Notes: a model not told the origin generated them from the letters alone. A DNA stretch of 64,000 bases from Pontibacter populi (GCF_019336435.1 NZ_JAHWXQ010000001.1:1178001-1242000), one strand, 5' to 3'; shown: positions 17,845-27,216, numbered from the stretch's first letter. A program made the numbers and translations.

Positions 17845-19389
17845 ATGGAAAGAGAAGTAAGAGTACGCTTTGCCCCGAGCCCGACCGGGCCACTTCATAT
17901 AGGCGGTGTTCGCACGGCCCTTTACAATTACCTGCTGGCCCGCAAAACCGGTGGTAAAATGATACTGCGCATCGAGGACACAGACCAGAACCGTTTTGTG
18001 CCGGGTGCTGAAGACTATATTCGTCAGTCGCTGGAGTGGTGTGGCATTGAGTTGGATGAAAGCCCATGGAACGGCGGCCCATATGCCCCTTACCGCCAGT
18101 CGGAGCGTAAGCCGATGTACATGCAGTATGCTTTACAGTTGATAAACGATGGCCATGCTTACTATGCCTTTGATACTGCCGAAGAACTGGATGCGATGCG
18201 TGAGCGTCTGAAAGCTGCCAAAGTAGCAACGCCACAGTATAACGCCATCACCCGCGCAACTATGCGTAACTCGCTTACCATGCCCGAAGATGAAGTGAAA
18301 AAGCTTCTGGAGTCTGGCGCCCCTTATGTGATCCGTTTAAAAGTACCGCGTAAAGAAGAGATCCGTTTAAAAGACATGATCCGTGGCTGGGTAATGGTTC
18401 ATTCCTCTTCTATAGATGATAAAGTATTGATGAAGTCGGATGGCATGCCGACGTACCACCTGGCTAATATTGTGGATGACCACCTAATGAAGATAACGCA
18501 CGTGATCCGTGGAGAAGAGTGGTTACCATCTGCGCCGCTACACGTGTTACTTTACCGCTACTTAGGCTGGGAAGACACCATGCCGGAATTTGCACACTTA
18601 CCATTACTACTTAAGCCTGACGGAAACGGAAAACTGAGCAAACGCGATGGCGATAAGCTCGGCTTCCCGGTATTCCCGTTACACTGGCAGGATCCGTTTA
18701 CTGGTGAAATTTCTTCTGGTTACCGTGAGGCTGGTTATTTACCTGATGCTTTCGTTAACTTCCTGGCTTTCCTGGGTTGGAACCCGGGCACACAGCAGGA
18801 GATCTTCTCGATGGAAGAGTTGGCAAATGAGTTTACAGTAGAGCGTATCGGTAAGTCAGGTACACGTTTCGATATTCAGAAAGCCCGTTGGTTTAACGAG
18901 CAATACCTGCGTGCCAAGCCAGACAGCGAGTTGGCTGGTTTCCTGTTAACTGCTCTGGAAGAACACAACATTAACTGCACACAGGAGAAAGCTGAGAAAG
19001 TGGCCGGTCTGATGAAAGAGCGTGTAAGCTTCCCGCAGGATTTCTGGAAAGAAGCCGCTTATTTCTTTGTAGCCCCGGAAGAGTATAACGAGAAAGTAGC
19101 TTCTAAAAAGTGGAACGCTCAGTCGGTTGCCGTGTTTGAGCAATTCAAGAACGAGCTGCCAACTATAGCTGACTTTAATGCTGACGCTGTAAAAGAACTT
19201 CTTACAACTATACTGGAGCGTAACGGCATGAAGATAGGGCAGGTAATGCAGGCACTTCGCCTTGCTGTAACCGGTGCCGAAGCCGGTCCGGACCTGATGC
19301 AGATCATCGAGATAATTGGCCGCGAGGAAACTATAAGCCGCATCGAAACGGCCATTGCAAAACTTAGTCAGTACACTACTGCCGAGTAA
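17845..19389 (+). CDS. gltX: Glutamate-tRNA ligase
   Basis: 514 residues, class I synthetase charging tRNA-Glu (and possibly tRNA-Gln). The HIGH motif is HIGG at 18-21 and the KMSKS motif is KLSKR at about 263-267. The C-terminal helical anticodon-binding domain is complete. It is followed by a terminator; there is a long promoter gap with the divergent BrkB gene. Confidence 0.97.
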   Translation: MEREVRVRFAPSPTGPLHIGGVRTALYNYLLARKTGGKMILRIEDTDQNRFVPGAEDYIRQSLEWCGIELDESPWNGGPYAPYRQSERKPMYMQYALQLINDGHAYYAFDTAEELDAMRERLKAAKVATPQYNAITRATMRNSLTMPEDEVKKLLESGAPYVIRLKVPRKEEIRLKDMIRGWVMVHSSSIDDKVLMKSDGMPTYHLANIVDDHLMKITHVIRGEEWLPSAPLHVLLYRYLGWEDTMPEFAHLPLLLKPDGNGKLSKRDGDKLGFPVFPLHWQDPFTGEISSGYREAGYLPDAFVNFLAFLGWNPGTQQEIFSMEELANEFTVERIGKSGTRFDIQKARWFNEQYLRAKPDSELAGFLLTALEEHNINCTQEKAEKVAGLMKERVSFPQDFWKEAAYFFVAPEEYNEKVASKKWNAQSVAVFEQFKNELPTIADFNADAVKELLTTILERNGMKIGQVMQALRLAVTGAEAGPDLMQIIEIIGREETISRIETAIAKLSQYTTAE

Positions 19390-19410
19390 GCAACCCGAAC
19401 TATAAATGAG

Positions 19411-19442
19411 AAGGCTGATCCGTAACTGGGTCAGCCTTTTTT
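19411..19442 (+). terminator. Terminator of gltX
   Basis: AAGGCTGATCC pairs with GGGTCAGCCTT with one wobble, followed by TTTTTT. Confidence 0.85.
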
Positions 19443-19528
19443 ATTGCACCAAACTATAGCCAGCCGCACAAACCGTAACTATTTACCTGTTTCTACTTAT
19501 AACATCAGGGAATACAAACTATAAAACC

Positions 19529-19876
19529 ATGGCCAGAAATAAGAAACCTGATAAAAGTAAAAAGAAATCGAAAGTGCATAAAGACCTGGAAGGGTTCGAA
19601 ATAAAGGTAAACGAGCACGGTGAGATCATCTCTAACTATAGCATTGACAGAATAAACGAGTTCCTGAATAAGAACGTGGACGACAAGAAACTGGTAAAGC
19701 GCGACGCTGCCGAAAAAGCAAAGCGCGAAGAGGAAGAAGAATACCACGTGGAGGAAGGCGAAGAAGTGGAAGAAACCGACGAGGACTTTGTTAGGGGTAC
19801 CAGTTCTGTAACGGATGACGAAGACGACCTGCCTGTAAAACCAAAGCGAAAAGCTGAGGAGGACGAAGAAGATTAA
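19529..19876 (+). CDS. Small highly charged hypothetical protein
   Basis: 115 residues with a Lys-rich N-terminus (1-20), a short ordered-looking middle (LEGFEIKVNEHGEIISNYSIDRINEFLNK begins about 22) and a Glu/Asp-rich C-terminus. No membrane segment or signal peptide. It resembles short conserved Bacteroidota proteins of unknown role. The stop codon runs straight into AACTATAGTT at 19875. Confidence 0.75.
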   Translation: MARNKKPDKSKKKSKVHKDLEGFEIKVNEHGEIISNYSIDRINEFLNKNVDDKKLVKRDAAEKAKREEEEEYHVEEGEEVEETDEDFVRGTSSVTDDEDDLPVKPKRKAEEDEED

Positions 19877-19986
19877 CTATAGTTTATAGTTCTTTCCCTA
19901 ACCAATGATGCAAGTTAAACTATAGTTGCTACTCAGTTTCTGCTAATTTATTATCTTGCTGTACTATAACAAATCAGGAACTGACT

Positions 19987-20754
19987 ATGAGAAATTCACA
20001 CGAAATTGATTACAAGATTTTTGGCAACGACATACAAGTGCTGGAGATTGAGCTCGACCCGCAGGAAACAGTAATTGCTGAAGCCGGCGCCATGGTGTAC
20101 ATGGAAGAAGGCATCGATTTCCAGACCAAAATGGGTGACGGCTCTAACCCAAGCCAGGGCTTTTTAGGGAAACTGGTATCAGCAGGTAGCCGCCTTATTA
20201 CCGGCGAATCGTTGTTTATGACGCACTTTACCCACATGGGACATGGCAAAAGCCGTGTTGCCTTCTCTGCACCTTATCCGGGCACTATCCTCCCCGTTGA
20301 CCTAACAACCACGCGTAACCGCACACTTATCACGCAGAAAGACGCTTTCCTGGCTGCTGCACTGGGCACCAAAATAAGCATCCATTTTAACCAGCGTTTA
20401 GGCGCAGGCTTTTTCGGTGGCGAGGGCTTTATACTGCAAAAGATGCAGGGCGATGGCATGGCCTTTATACACGCCGGCGGAACTATAGTTGAGAAGCAAT
20501 TGAACAACGAAACCCTTAGAGTTGATACTGGTTGCGTAGTGGCCTTTGAAGAAGGGATAGATTTTAGCGTGCAGCGTGCCGGTGGCTTAAAATCGATGAT
20601 ATTTGGTGGTGAAGGTTTATTCTTAGCTACCCTGCGTGGTACAGGCCGCGTTTGGCTGCAGTCTATGCCGGTTAAGAAACTGATTCAGGCACTGATGCCG
20701 CAAGGAGAGAATGCCCGCAAAGAAGGTGGTATTTTGAGTAGTTTTTTGGAGTAG
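19987..20754 (+). CDS. AIM24/TIGR00266 family protein
   Basis: 255 residues of beta-helix-like repeats rich in Gly. Family signatures: [20 protein letters not shown] (about 34-53), [44 protein letters not shown] near the C-terminus. Related to yeast AIM24; the bacterial function is unknown. It has its own gap upstream, with two full palindromes at 19875 and 19918. Confidence 0.9.
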   Translation: MRNSHEIDYKIFGNDIQVLEIELDPQETVIAEAGAMVYMEEGIDFQTKMGDGSNPSQGFLGKLVSAGSRLITGESLFMTHFTHMGHGKSRVAFSAPYPGTILPVDLTTTRNRTLITQKDAFLAAALGTKISIHFNQRLGAGFFGGEGFILQKMQGDGMAFIHAGGTIVEKQLNNETLRVDTGCVVAFEEGIDFSVQRAGGLKSMIFGGEGLFLATLRGTGRVWLQSMPVKKLIQALMPQGENARKEGGILSSFLE

Positions 20755-20833
20755 ACAGTCGCAACGCTCCCAATTATGAATTAGAAATTATAAATTATAA
20801 ATTGGGTTATACTCACAAGTATAGCTTTTAACT

Positions 20834-20875
20834 ACAAACAACCCCGGTAAGTCTATACTTACCGGGGTTGTTTGT
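20834..20875. terminator. Long bidirectional terminator between AIM24 and GH3
   Basis: A perfect 18-bp stem (20834-20851 with 20858-20875) encloses a 6-nt loop TCTATA. The stem carries CCCCGG/CCGGGG with AT-rich ends on both sides, so it can end both convergent genes. Confidence 0.75.
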
Positions 20876-20886
20876 TATCTTCTCTG

Positions 20887-21127
20887 CCGCAAGTTTAGCG
20901 CTTGCGTAACTTGTGGCTTTGTTTAGCTGCAAGTTTTCAACTTGCTTTCTGCGCAGCAGAAAAGTATACAGTAGTAGATTTTTAGCTGTGGCCAGCGAAC
21001 TATAGTTCCGTGAAGTGCAGGCTATAGTTTTATAGTTACGCCTATCGTAATTCTTGCTTTTACAAAGCAAAGCCAGTTACAAGCTGGCTGCCATCTCAAC
21101 CACAAGTTACGCTGCCGCTAAACTTGC
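20887..21127. repeat. Inverted pair of a dispersed repeat (third copy at 57231-57305)
   Basis: The segment at about 20887-20950 is an inverted, diverged copy of 21060-21127. Shared blocks are CCACAAGTTACG and GCTAAACTTGCGG. The 110-bp middle holds AACTATAGTT (20998) and another CTATAG (21022). Together they look like a MITE-like or REP-like element of about 240 bp. No gene lies in the 20755-21142 gap. Confidence 0.6.
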
Positions 21128-21142
21128 GGTATCAGCCGTTAC

Positions 21143-22660
21143 TTACAGCCCATTTACCTGCATAATCTCTTCCAGGTACTCGCGGGAATTGCTGAGGCGT
21201 GGTACTTTGTTTTGTCCGCCCAGTTTTCCTTTCTCGCGAAGCCAGTTCATAAAAGTCCCTTGCGGGGCAGCATGTACGATTGGGCCTTGCAGGGCAATGT
21301 CGTTCTGGCGCTTAGCATCATAATCGGAATTCACTTCGCGTAGTGTTTCGTCGAGCAGGTACGTGAATTGCTTCAGGTTATCCGGTTGCTTCTCAAATTC
21401 TATTAGCCATTCGTGACCGCCACGTTTGCCGCTTTCCATGAAGATAGGCGCAGCCGTAAAGTTAGTGATAATGGCTCCGGTTGCTTCGCAGGCTCTGGTA
21501 ATGGCAGCTTCTGCGTTCTCAACTATAACTTCTTCTCCGAAGGCATTTATAAAGTGCTTGGTACGCCCAGAAATCTTAATGCGGTAAGGACTGAGACTGG
21601 TAAACCGGATGGTGTCACCGATCTTATAGCGCCACAGGCCGGCATTGGTAGAGATAACGATCGCATAGTTCTTATTCAACTCAACCTGGTCCAGCGTCAG
21701 CGTTTTGGGGATTTCTTCTTCAAACTGGTCCATCGGTATAAACTCATAGTATACACCATAGTCCAGCATCAACAGCATTTCATCTTCTGTTCCGGCCTGG
21801 TCCTGTATCCCGAAAAACCCTTCCGAAGCATTGTATACTTCCAGGTAGTTCATCTTATCAGAAGGGATAATCTCTTTAAATAACTGGCGGTAAGGTCCGA
21901 AAGCTACAGCGCCATGTGTGAAAAGCTCCAGGTTAGGCCATACTTCCAGTATGTTGTTCTTGCCTGTCACTTCCAGGATGCGTTTTAGAAGTACATAGGT
22001 CCAGGTAGGTACGCCGCTCATGCTGGTTACATTCTCCTGCACGGTCAACTCTACCATCTTCTCTATTTTCTCTTCCCACTTGTCCATCAAGGCCACTTTA
22101 AGTGGTGGCGTGCGCATAGCCTCTGCCCAGATCGGCAGGTTCTGCATGATCACTGCCGATACGTCGCCACACGATACTTTTGCATTCAGTTCGCTCGGGC
22201 GGTGGCTCCCTCCTATTGATAAGCCTTTGCCGGTAAACAGTTTGGTTTCGGGGTAGAGATTAACATAAATAGACAGCATATCTTTCCCGCCTTTGTAGTG
22301 GCAATCTTCCAGAGACTCCGGGCTGACAGGAATAAACTTGCTGCGCGCATTGGTAGTACCCGATGATTTGGCAAACCATTCGATCTTGCTGGGCCATAGC
22401 AGGTTCTGCTCACCCATCATCACGCGCTCAATGTAGGGATATAATTCCTCGTAAGCAGTAACCGGCACGCGTTCCTGAAACTCCCTAACTGAGAGACCAT
22501 CAGAGTAACCATATTTCTTACCCCATTCCGTACCCTTTGCAGTACTGATCAGGTTCTGAAACAGCTCGTTCTGTACCTCATGCGGATACTTCCGAAACAG
22601 ATCGATATCATGGATCCGTTTCTTCATTACCCAGGTTACTATAGAGTTTATTATTTCCAA
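21143..22660 (-). CDS. GH3-family acyl-adenylating/amidosynthetase-like protein
   Basis: 505 residues. GH3 enzymes adenylate a carboxylate and join it to an amino acid or amine; plant members act on auxin, but the substrate of bacterial members is unknown. ATP-binding motif SSGTTNARSKFIPVS (about 94-108), YNASEGFFGIQ (about 277-287), and YRIKISGR near 345. It lies downstream of lptB on the same strand, separated by the inverted-repeat cassette. Confidence 0.9.
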   Translation of the reverse strand: MEIINSIVTWVMKKRIHDIDLFRKYPHEVQNELFQNLISTAKGTEWGKKYGYSDGLSVREFQERVPVTAYEELYPYIERVMMGEQNLLWPSKIEWFAKSSGTTNARSKFIPVSPESLEDCHYKGGKDMLSIYVNLYPETKLFTGKGLSIGGSHRPSELNAKVSCGDVSAVIMQNLPIWAEAMRTPPLKVALMDKWEEKIEKMVELTVQENVTSMSGVPTWTYVLLKRILEVTGKNNILEVWPNLELFTHGAVAFGPYRQLFKEIIPSDKMNYLEVYNASEGFFGIQDQAGTEDEMLLMLDYGVYYEFIPMDQFEEEIPKTLTLDQVELNKNYAIVISTNAGLWRYKIGDTIRFTSLSPYRIKISGRTKHFINAFGEEVIVENAEAAITRACEATGAIITNFTAAPIFMESGKRGGHEWLIEFEKQPDNLKQFTYLLDETLREVNSDYDAKRQNDIALQGPIVHAAPQGTFMNWLREKGKLGGQNKVPRLSNSREYLEEIMQVNGL

Positions 22661-22665
22661 ATTGA

Positions 22666-23123
22666 TTGCTGATTGTTAATTGTTGATTGTTTTTGGGCTA
22701 GACACTTAGGTTGTCATTTGTCAGCTTTATCAAACTGTTTATCATTTTAGGTAATTTCTGTAAAACTGCAAACACATGTTCATACTCTTCCTGTGTTAAC
22801 AGCTTTCTTACTTTACTTTTCTCGTTCCAATTCAGGCATTCATAAACCGAACCTCTGGCATAACGATAGAAATTGATTTTATCTTTCTTTCCATGCCTGC
22901 CAAAACCCTCAGCTATGTTCGCAGAAATGCTATCAATTGCGGTAACATACTGAATACCTACCGTTTGTTTAGCAAAATAATCCCACCGTTCTACTTTACT
23001 CCAAACATAATTGCTTAAGGAAAAAGATACTTTATAAACATCTAAGTCATTTAACTGAAGGTGCTTTTTCTCTTGCATAAAATCTACTTACGAGAAAAGC
23101 AATCAACAATTAACAATCAGCAA
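22666..23123. mobile_element. 458-bp cassette with perfect 24-bp terminal inverted repeats around a four-helix-bundle gene
   Basis: The plus strand at 22666-22689 and the minus strand at 23123-23100 read identically for 24 bases (begins TTGCTGATTG, ends GTTGATTG). After one mismatch, four T follow in both. The ends lie 5 bp from the GH3 start codon and directly against the lptB stop, so the cassette fills the whole intergenic space. No target-site duplication is visible and no transposase is encoded. Confidence 0.6.
22698..23078 (-). CDS. Four-helix bundle protein (23S rRNA IVP / Avd-like family)
   Basis: 126 residues, all helical. The pattern LDVYKVSFSLSNYVW (start), QIGVT-like QTVGIQYVTAIDSISANIAEGFGRHGKKDKINFYRYARGSVYECLN (middle) is typical of the S23/IVP four-helix-bundle family, found in 23S intervening sequences and related to the Avd accessory protein of diversity-generating retroelements. 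Here there is no rRNA, reverse transcriptase or variable repeat nearby. The role of stand-alone members is unknown. It is more AT-rich than neighbours and lies inside terminal inverted repeats. Confidence 0.88.
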   Translation of the reverse strand: MQEKKHLQLNDLDVYKVSFSLSNYVWSKVERWDYFAKQTVGIQYVTAIDSISANIAEGFGRHGKKDKINFYRYARGSVYECLNWNEKSKVRKLLTQEEYEHVFAVLQKLPKMINSLIKLTNDNLSV

Positions 23124-23855
23124 CTAAACCTTACGCTTCAACTCAAAGTGCTTACCTAAGTAAACGCGGCGTACCTGTTCGTCTGCAGCCAGTTCTTCGG
23201 CAGTTCCTGATTTCAATATTTTCCCTTCAAACAGTAGGTAGGCACGGTCGGTAATTGAGAGGGTCTCGTTTACGTTGTGGTCTGTTATAAGGATACCGAT
23301 GTTTTTGCTCTTAAGCTTAGCAACTATACTTTGAATCTCTTCTACGGCAATTGGGTCTACGCCGGCAAAAGGCTCATCCAGCAATACAAAGCTAGGGTCA
23401 ACGGCAAGGGCGCGGGCAATTTCGGTGCGGCGGCGCTCACCACCGGATAATACAACTCCCTTATTCTTACGCACATGCGTCAGCGAGAACTCTTCCAGCA
23501 GCTCTTCTACTTTCTGGCGTTGTTCTTCTTTGGTTTTGTTTGTCATTTCCAGCACGGCAAGTATGTTCTCCTCTACCGTTAACTGCCGGAAAACAGATGC
23601 TTCCTGAGCCAGGTAACCAACGCCACGCTTGGCACGCTTGTACATCGGCAGGTCTGTAATGTCCTCTGTATCCAGGAAAATCCTGCCCGAATTAGGCTTT
23701 ACCAATCCCACAATCATGTAGAAGGATGTAGTTTTACCGGCACCATTCGGGCCAAGTAATCCTACAATCTCACCCTGGTTCACTTCTACGCTCACATCGT
23801 TTACAACATGGCGCGATTTATATTTTTTAAATAAGTGTTCAGCTCTGAGTATCAT
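23124..23855 (-). CDS. lptB: LPS export ABC transporter ATP-binding protein
   Basis: 243 residues. LptB powers transfer of LPS from the inner membrane through LptFG and LptC. Walker [10 protein letters not shown] (35-43), signature LSGGERRR (about 136-143), Walker [14 protein letters not shown], switch His in LITDHNV. LptC is encoded 10 kb away at 33281-33820. Confidence 0.95.
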   Translation of the reverse strand: MILRAEHLFKKYKSRHVVNDVSVEVNQGEIVGLLGPNGAGKTTSFYMIVGLVKPNSGRIFLDTEDITDLPMYKRAKRGVGYLAQEASVFRQLTVEENILAVLEMTNKTKEEQRQKVEELLEEFSLTHVRKNKGVVLSGGERRRTEIARALAVDPSFVLLDEPFAGVDPIAVEEIQSIVAKLKSKNIGILITDHNVNETLSITDRAYLLFEGKILKSGTAEELAADEQVRRVYLGKHFELKRKV

Positions 23856-24048
23856 GTGGCTAAGTTACGGAATTATAGTTTCATAGTGCAAGGTTGCAAC
23901 TTTTCGTTGCGGGTATAGTGTTGCATAGCCAAGCTCCCGCTTTTGTACAATTTAACTTTATTAACAATCTGTATAAAAGATGCTATATCCACTTGTTTAT
24001 CAGCAGGTAGTTATATAAATTAAAATACTTTTAGCCAACCACCTATTT

Positions 24049-24870
24049 ATGACGCTTTCTTTACTCCTATCGCTAAGCAAGCACTTTGCGCTTACCGGCC
24101 TGCTATGGTATAGTTCCATAACGGGTTTTAATACTGTTTCTGCCGAAAATACGGGTATAAAAACTATAGATAATAGTGGTGAGACCAAAAGCAGTACCAG
24201 TTCCTCGCTTAAAGGAATTGACGTATCAAGATGGCAGAAGGAAGTAGACTGGATGCAGGTGAAAGATGCTGGCGTAACCTTTGCATTTGTAAAGGCAACA
24301 CAAGGCGATTTTAGATTAGACCCGTTTTTTGAACGCAACTGGGAAGAAACCAAACGTTACGGCATTAAGCGTGGCGCTTACCATTTCTATAAGCCCGAAG
24401 CTCCCGTTCAGGATCAGATTAAGCTTTTTACGAGCACTGTAACACTGGCTCCGGGCGATTTGCCTCCGGTGCTGGATATTGAAGTAGCAAAACCTGGTAT
24501 GACCGGCGAACAGCTGCGTGCGGATCTAAAGATATGGCTGGAGGCTGTAACGCAGCACTATGGCGTAAGACCAATTATTTATACCAGCCAGAATTATTAT
24601 CGCCGCTGGTTAAAAGGCCATTTTACGGACTACCATTTCTGGATTGCCCGCTACAGCGATGTAAAGCCGGAGATTCACCATACGGATAGCTGGATGTTCT
24701 GGCAGTTTACCGACCGTGGCTCTGTTGCCGGCATTAACGCGGCTGTCGATATTAATTTCTTCGCAGGAGATATGGATAAACTGACCGAGCTTTGCCTGCC
24801 TGAGTTTGTAACTACAACCGAGCAGTTGAGCCCGTTACAGCAGTTAAAGCATAAGTACCCGCATCCATAG
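24049..24870 (+). CDS. GH25 family lysozyme/muramidase
   Basis: 273 residues. A hydrophobic signal-like N-terminus (1-32) and a Ser/Thr-rich linker precede the GH25 barrel: GIDVSRWQ with D58, VLDIEV with D143 and E145 as the catalytic pair, and WMFWQFTDRGSVAGI near the C-terminus. It cleaves beta-1,4 MurNAc-GlcNAc bonds, so probably works in cell-wall turnover or attack. It is convergent with recJ. Confidence 0.9.
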   Translation: MTLSLLLSLSKHFALTGLLWYSSITGFNTVSAENTGIKTIDNSGETKSSTSSSLKGIDVSRWQKEVDWMQVKDAGVTFAFVKATQGDFRLDPFFERNWEETKRYGIKRGAYHFYKPEAPVQDQIKLFTSTVTLAPGDLPPVLDIEVAKPGMTGEQLRADLKIWLEAVTQHYGVRPIIYTSQNYYRRWLKGHFTDYHFWIARYSDVKPEIHHTDSWMFWQFTDRGSVAGINAAVDINFFAGDMDKLTELCLPEFVTTTEQLSPLQQLKHKYPHP

Positions 24871-24897
24871 TACAACAACTATAGATCTTACAGGAAG

Positions 24898-24930
24898 GCA
24901 GCCTTTACAGCAAGTAGAGGCTGCTTTTTT
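24898..24930 (+). terminator. Terminator of the GH25 gene
   Basis: GCAGCCT (24898-24904) pairs with AGGCTGC (24918-24924), followed by T6. Confidence 0.7.
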
Positions 24931-26635
24931 AGTTAAAGCGGATATCTTTAATAGAAAGCTGGGTGGTGATGTTGCCTCTATAGTTGTTCTCTTCTATACT
25001 ATAGCACACATCAAACGGAATGCCTTTGGAAATATGCGGATAAAGATCGCCAAACCCGAATGCAATTGCATCGAAAGAGGTATAGCCATCCTGCGTCAGG
25101 CGCAGTTTCAGGTGGGTATCGCCAACTACGCGCAGGTTACCCGTATCATACACACACTCTGATACAAACACAGGCCGCATGTTGCCCGGCCCAAAAGGCT
25201 CCATCTGTTTTATGATACCGAAGAAATTACGCGTGATCTGGCTGAAGTTAATCTTGGCCTCTATCTCTATCTGTGGCGTTTTTTGGTCTTCGGTAATGGA
25301 ATTGGCTACAAACTGCTCAAAGCGCTCTCTGAAGGCCGGTATGTTCTCAACAGGCAATGTTAAGCCCGCTGCATACATGTGGCCACCATACTGGTCTAAA
25401 AGGTCTGAGCAGCTCTCTATGGCACTGTGCACATTAAACCCATGCACTGAGCGCGCCGAACCTGACGCTTTGCCATTCGATTCAGTAAGAATTATAGTTG
25501 GGCGGTAGTACTTCTCGATGCAGCGTGATGCTACTATACCGATTACTCCTTTGTGCCAGCTTTCCTTGTACAAGACTGTAGAGTTGGCGCTTCGCAGAAA
25601 ATCATCTTCTTCGATCATCTGCAGCGCTTCCTTGGTAATGTTGCTGTCTTTGCTGCGGCGTTCTTTGTTAGATTCGTTGATGATATCAGCCATTTTAAAA
25701 GCCTCATCCTTGGTCTGAGCCAGCAGCATACGTACTGAGTTCTTGGCGTCCCCCATACGGCCGGCAGCATTTATGCGTGGCGAGAAACCAAACACAATGC
25801 TGGTTATGTCCATCTCGCCGGTTATGCCAGCCAGGTCTTTCAGTGCTTCAAGGCCCGGGCGGGTTGCCTGCGGACCATTCAGTAACTGCAAACCATAGTA
25901 GGCCAGTATCCTGTTCTCTCCAACTATAGGAACGATATCAGCAGCAATGCTAACCACCACTAGGTCCAGGAAATGGAAAAGTTCTTCCAGTTCTACGCCA
26001 TTCTGCAAACAAAATGCCTGCAGCAACTTAAACCCAACACCACAACCTGATAGTTCTTTAAACGGGTAAGGGCAATCAATTTGCTTCGGGTCCAATACTG
26101 CTATAGCCTGAGGAACCACATCATCAGGTAAGTGGTGGTCGCAGATAATAAAATCAATACCTAGGCTGGCTGCATAGGCTACTTTATCTGCTGACTTTAT
26201 ACCACAGTCGAGGCTGATGATGAGACCGAAACCATGTTCTGCAGCATACTCAATACCCGCCGTAGAAACTCCGTAACCTTCTTTGTACCTGTCAGGGATG
26301 TAAAACTCGATCTGGTGGGTATAATGGCGCAGAAAACCATACATAAGCGCTACCGAAGTGGTACCATCTACATCGTAATCACCATAAACCAGTATTTTTT
26401 CGGAACGATGCAGGGCTTCTGTGAGGCGGTTAACAGCAAGGTGCATGTCCTTCATCAGGAAAGGATCGTGCAGGTCGGCTATGGAAGGCCGGAAGAAGGC
26501 TTTAGCCTCTTCGAAAGTACAGATATTGCGCTGGCAAAGTATAGTCGCTATAGTTGGGCTTACCTTCAGGCTCTCTGCCAGGTTGTTCACTATCTCTTCA
26601 GATACTTGCTGCTTGTATACCCACCTTTTCTCCAT
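24929..26635 (-). CDS. recJ: Single-stranded-DNA-specific exonuclease RecJ
   Basis: I start at ATG 26635 (MEKRWVYKQQ), giving 568 residues; the open frame extends 15 codons upstream but overlaps the likely promoter. 5'-3' ssDNA exonuclease of recombination and mismatch repair. DHH-family motifs: YGDYDVDGTTS (about 80-90), ICDHHLPDD (about 158-166), RINAAGRMGDA (about 295-305), and a Gly-rich GGHMYAAGL in the DHHA1 part. It stands alone. Confidence 0.95.
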   Translation of the reverse strand: MEKRWVYKQQVSEEIVNNLAESLKVSPTIATILCQRNICTFEEAKAFFRPSIADLHDPFLMKDMHLAVNRLTEALHRSEKILVYGDYDVDGTTSVALMYGFLRHYTHQIEFYIPDRYKEGYGVSTAGIEYAAEHGFGLIISLDCGIKSADKVAYAASLGIDFIICDHHLPDDVVPQAIAVLDPKQIDCPYPFKELSGCGVGFKLLQAFCLQNGVELEELFHFLDLVVVSIAADIVPIVGENRILAYYGLQLLNGPQATRPGLEALKDLAGITGEMDITSIVFGFSPRINAAGRMGDAKNSVRMLLAQTKDEAFKMADIINESNKERRSKDSNITKEALQMIEEDDFLRSANSTVLYKESWHKGVIGIVASRCIEKYYRPTIILTESNGKASGSARSVHGFNVHSAIESCSDLLDQYGGHMYAAGLTLPVENIPAFRERFEQFVANSITEDQKTPQIEIEAKINFSQITRNFFGIIKQMEPFGPGNMRPVFVSECVYDTGNLRVVGDTHLKLRLTQDGYTSFDAIAFGFGDLYPHISKGIPFDVCYSIEENNYRGNITTQLSIKDIRFN

Positions 26636-26667
26636 AATGCTTCTCGGACTTGCTATCTGTTCCGATG

Positions 26668-26675
26668 CAAAGGTA
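26668..26675 (-). promoter_or_regulatory. -7 element of recJ
   Basis: The minus strand reads TACCTTTG, a perfect TAnnTTTG, 33 bp before ATG 26635. This supports the shorter recJ start. Confidence 0.5.
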
Positions 26676-26741
26676 ACCAAATTAAACAGTTTTTAGTTTT
26701 CGAGTGCTTAAGCGCCTGGTCATCTTTTGCCTTATTTTTCT

Positions 26742-26749
26742 TACTTTTG
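26742..26749 (+). promoter_or_regulatory. -7 element of the small ORF at 26772
   Basis: TACTTTTG, a perfect TAnnTTTG, 22 bp before the GTG of a 36-codon frame. No -33 box at the usual spacing. Confidence 0.4.
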
Positions 26750-26771
26750 CATTAATACAACAGTGCGTGCC

Positions 26772-26882
26772 GTGAAACGATTCATAGAATTATTTAATAA
26801 GTATAAGGATTACTCCCTTGACCTGGTGATGTATGGGTTTTTCCTCTTATTTATACTCTTCCTTTTTATCTTCTTCAGTTAG
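26772..26882 (+). CDS. Possible 36-residue single-TM protein
   Basis: GTG at 26772 opens a 36-codon frame: a charged N-terminus (KRFIELFNKYKDYSLDL) followed by a hydrophobic helix rich in Phe/Leu/Ile ending FIFFS. GTG 26763 is an alternative start in the same frame. Support comes from a promoter-like box upstream and from the clean amphipathic-then-hydrophobic layout. No family recognised; it could be a chance frame. Confidence 0.45.
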   Translation: MKRFIELFNKYKDYSLDLVMYGFFLLFILFLFIFFS

Positions 26883-26933
26883 TTTCACTCTTGTTATTAC
26901 GAACGCAGAGAGAAATCTGGATTCTATAGTTCC

Positions 26934-27216
26934 TTCTTTGTCATTTCGAACAAAGTGAGAAATCTAACTAAGCTTATAGTTAGAGAGGTCTGGGTTCTCT
27001 AGTTAGAGTCTCTACAATCCGAACCAAGCCTTCTCTTTCATCGCTGCTTTTCCATCCTGGGAGCTTTACTTACCTACTGTTTTATAGTTAGCTTTGGTAC
27101 CCTCACGGCCGGGAGGCCCCGTCTTCGGGCATCGCGCTGCTGCTTTCTTGCTATCCTCGTCCCTCGGGCTGCCTGACGGCACCGCAACAAAGCAAAGGCG
27201 CTCAACCCAAAGACTG
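26934..27216. repeat. Dispersed repeat, copy 1 (partner at 63712-63968)
   Basis: The two copies lie in the same orientation. The last 125 bp (27092-27216 and 63844-63968) are equal in length with about six differences by eye. The first part shares TCATTTCGAAC and GTGAGAAATCT and is more diverged. The core holds GGCCGGGAGGCCCC and TTCGGGC, able to fold. No transposase. Confidence 0.75.

Noticed and set aside
22698..23078. Diversity-generating retroelement around the Avd-like gene
   Set aside because: No reverse transcriptase or template/variable repeat in the window.
27092..27216. Protein-coding frame in the GC-rich repeat core
   Set aside because: Short frames exist but have no start signal; the substitutions between copies do not look codon-restricted.
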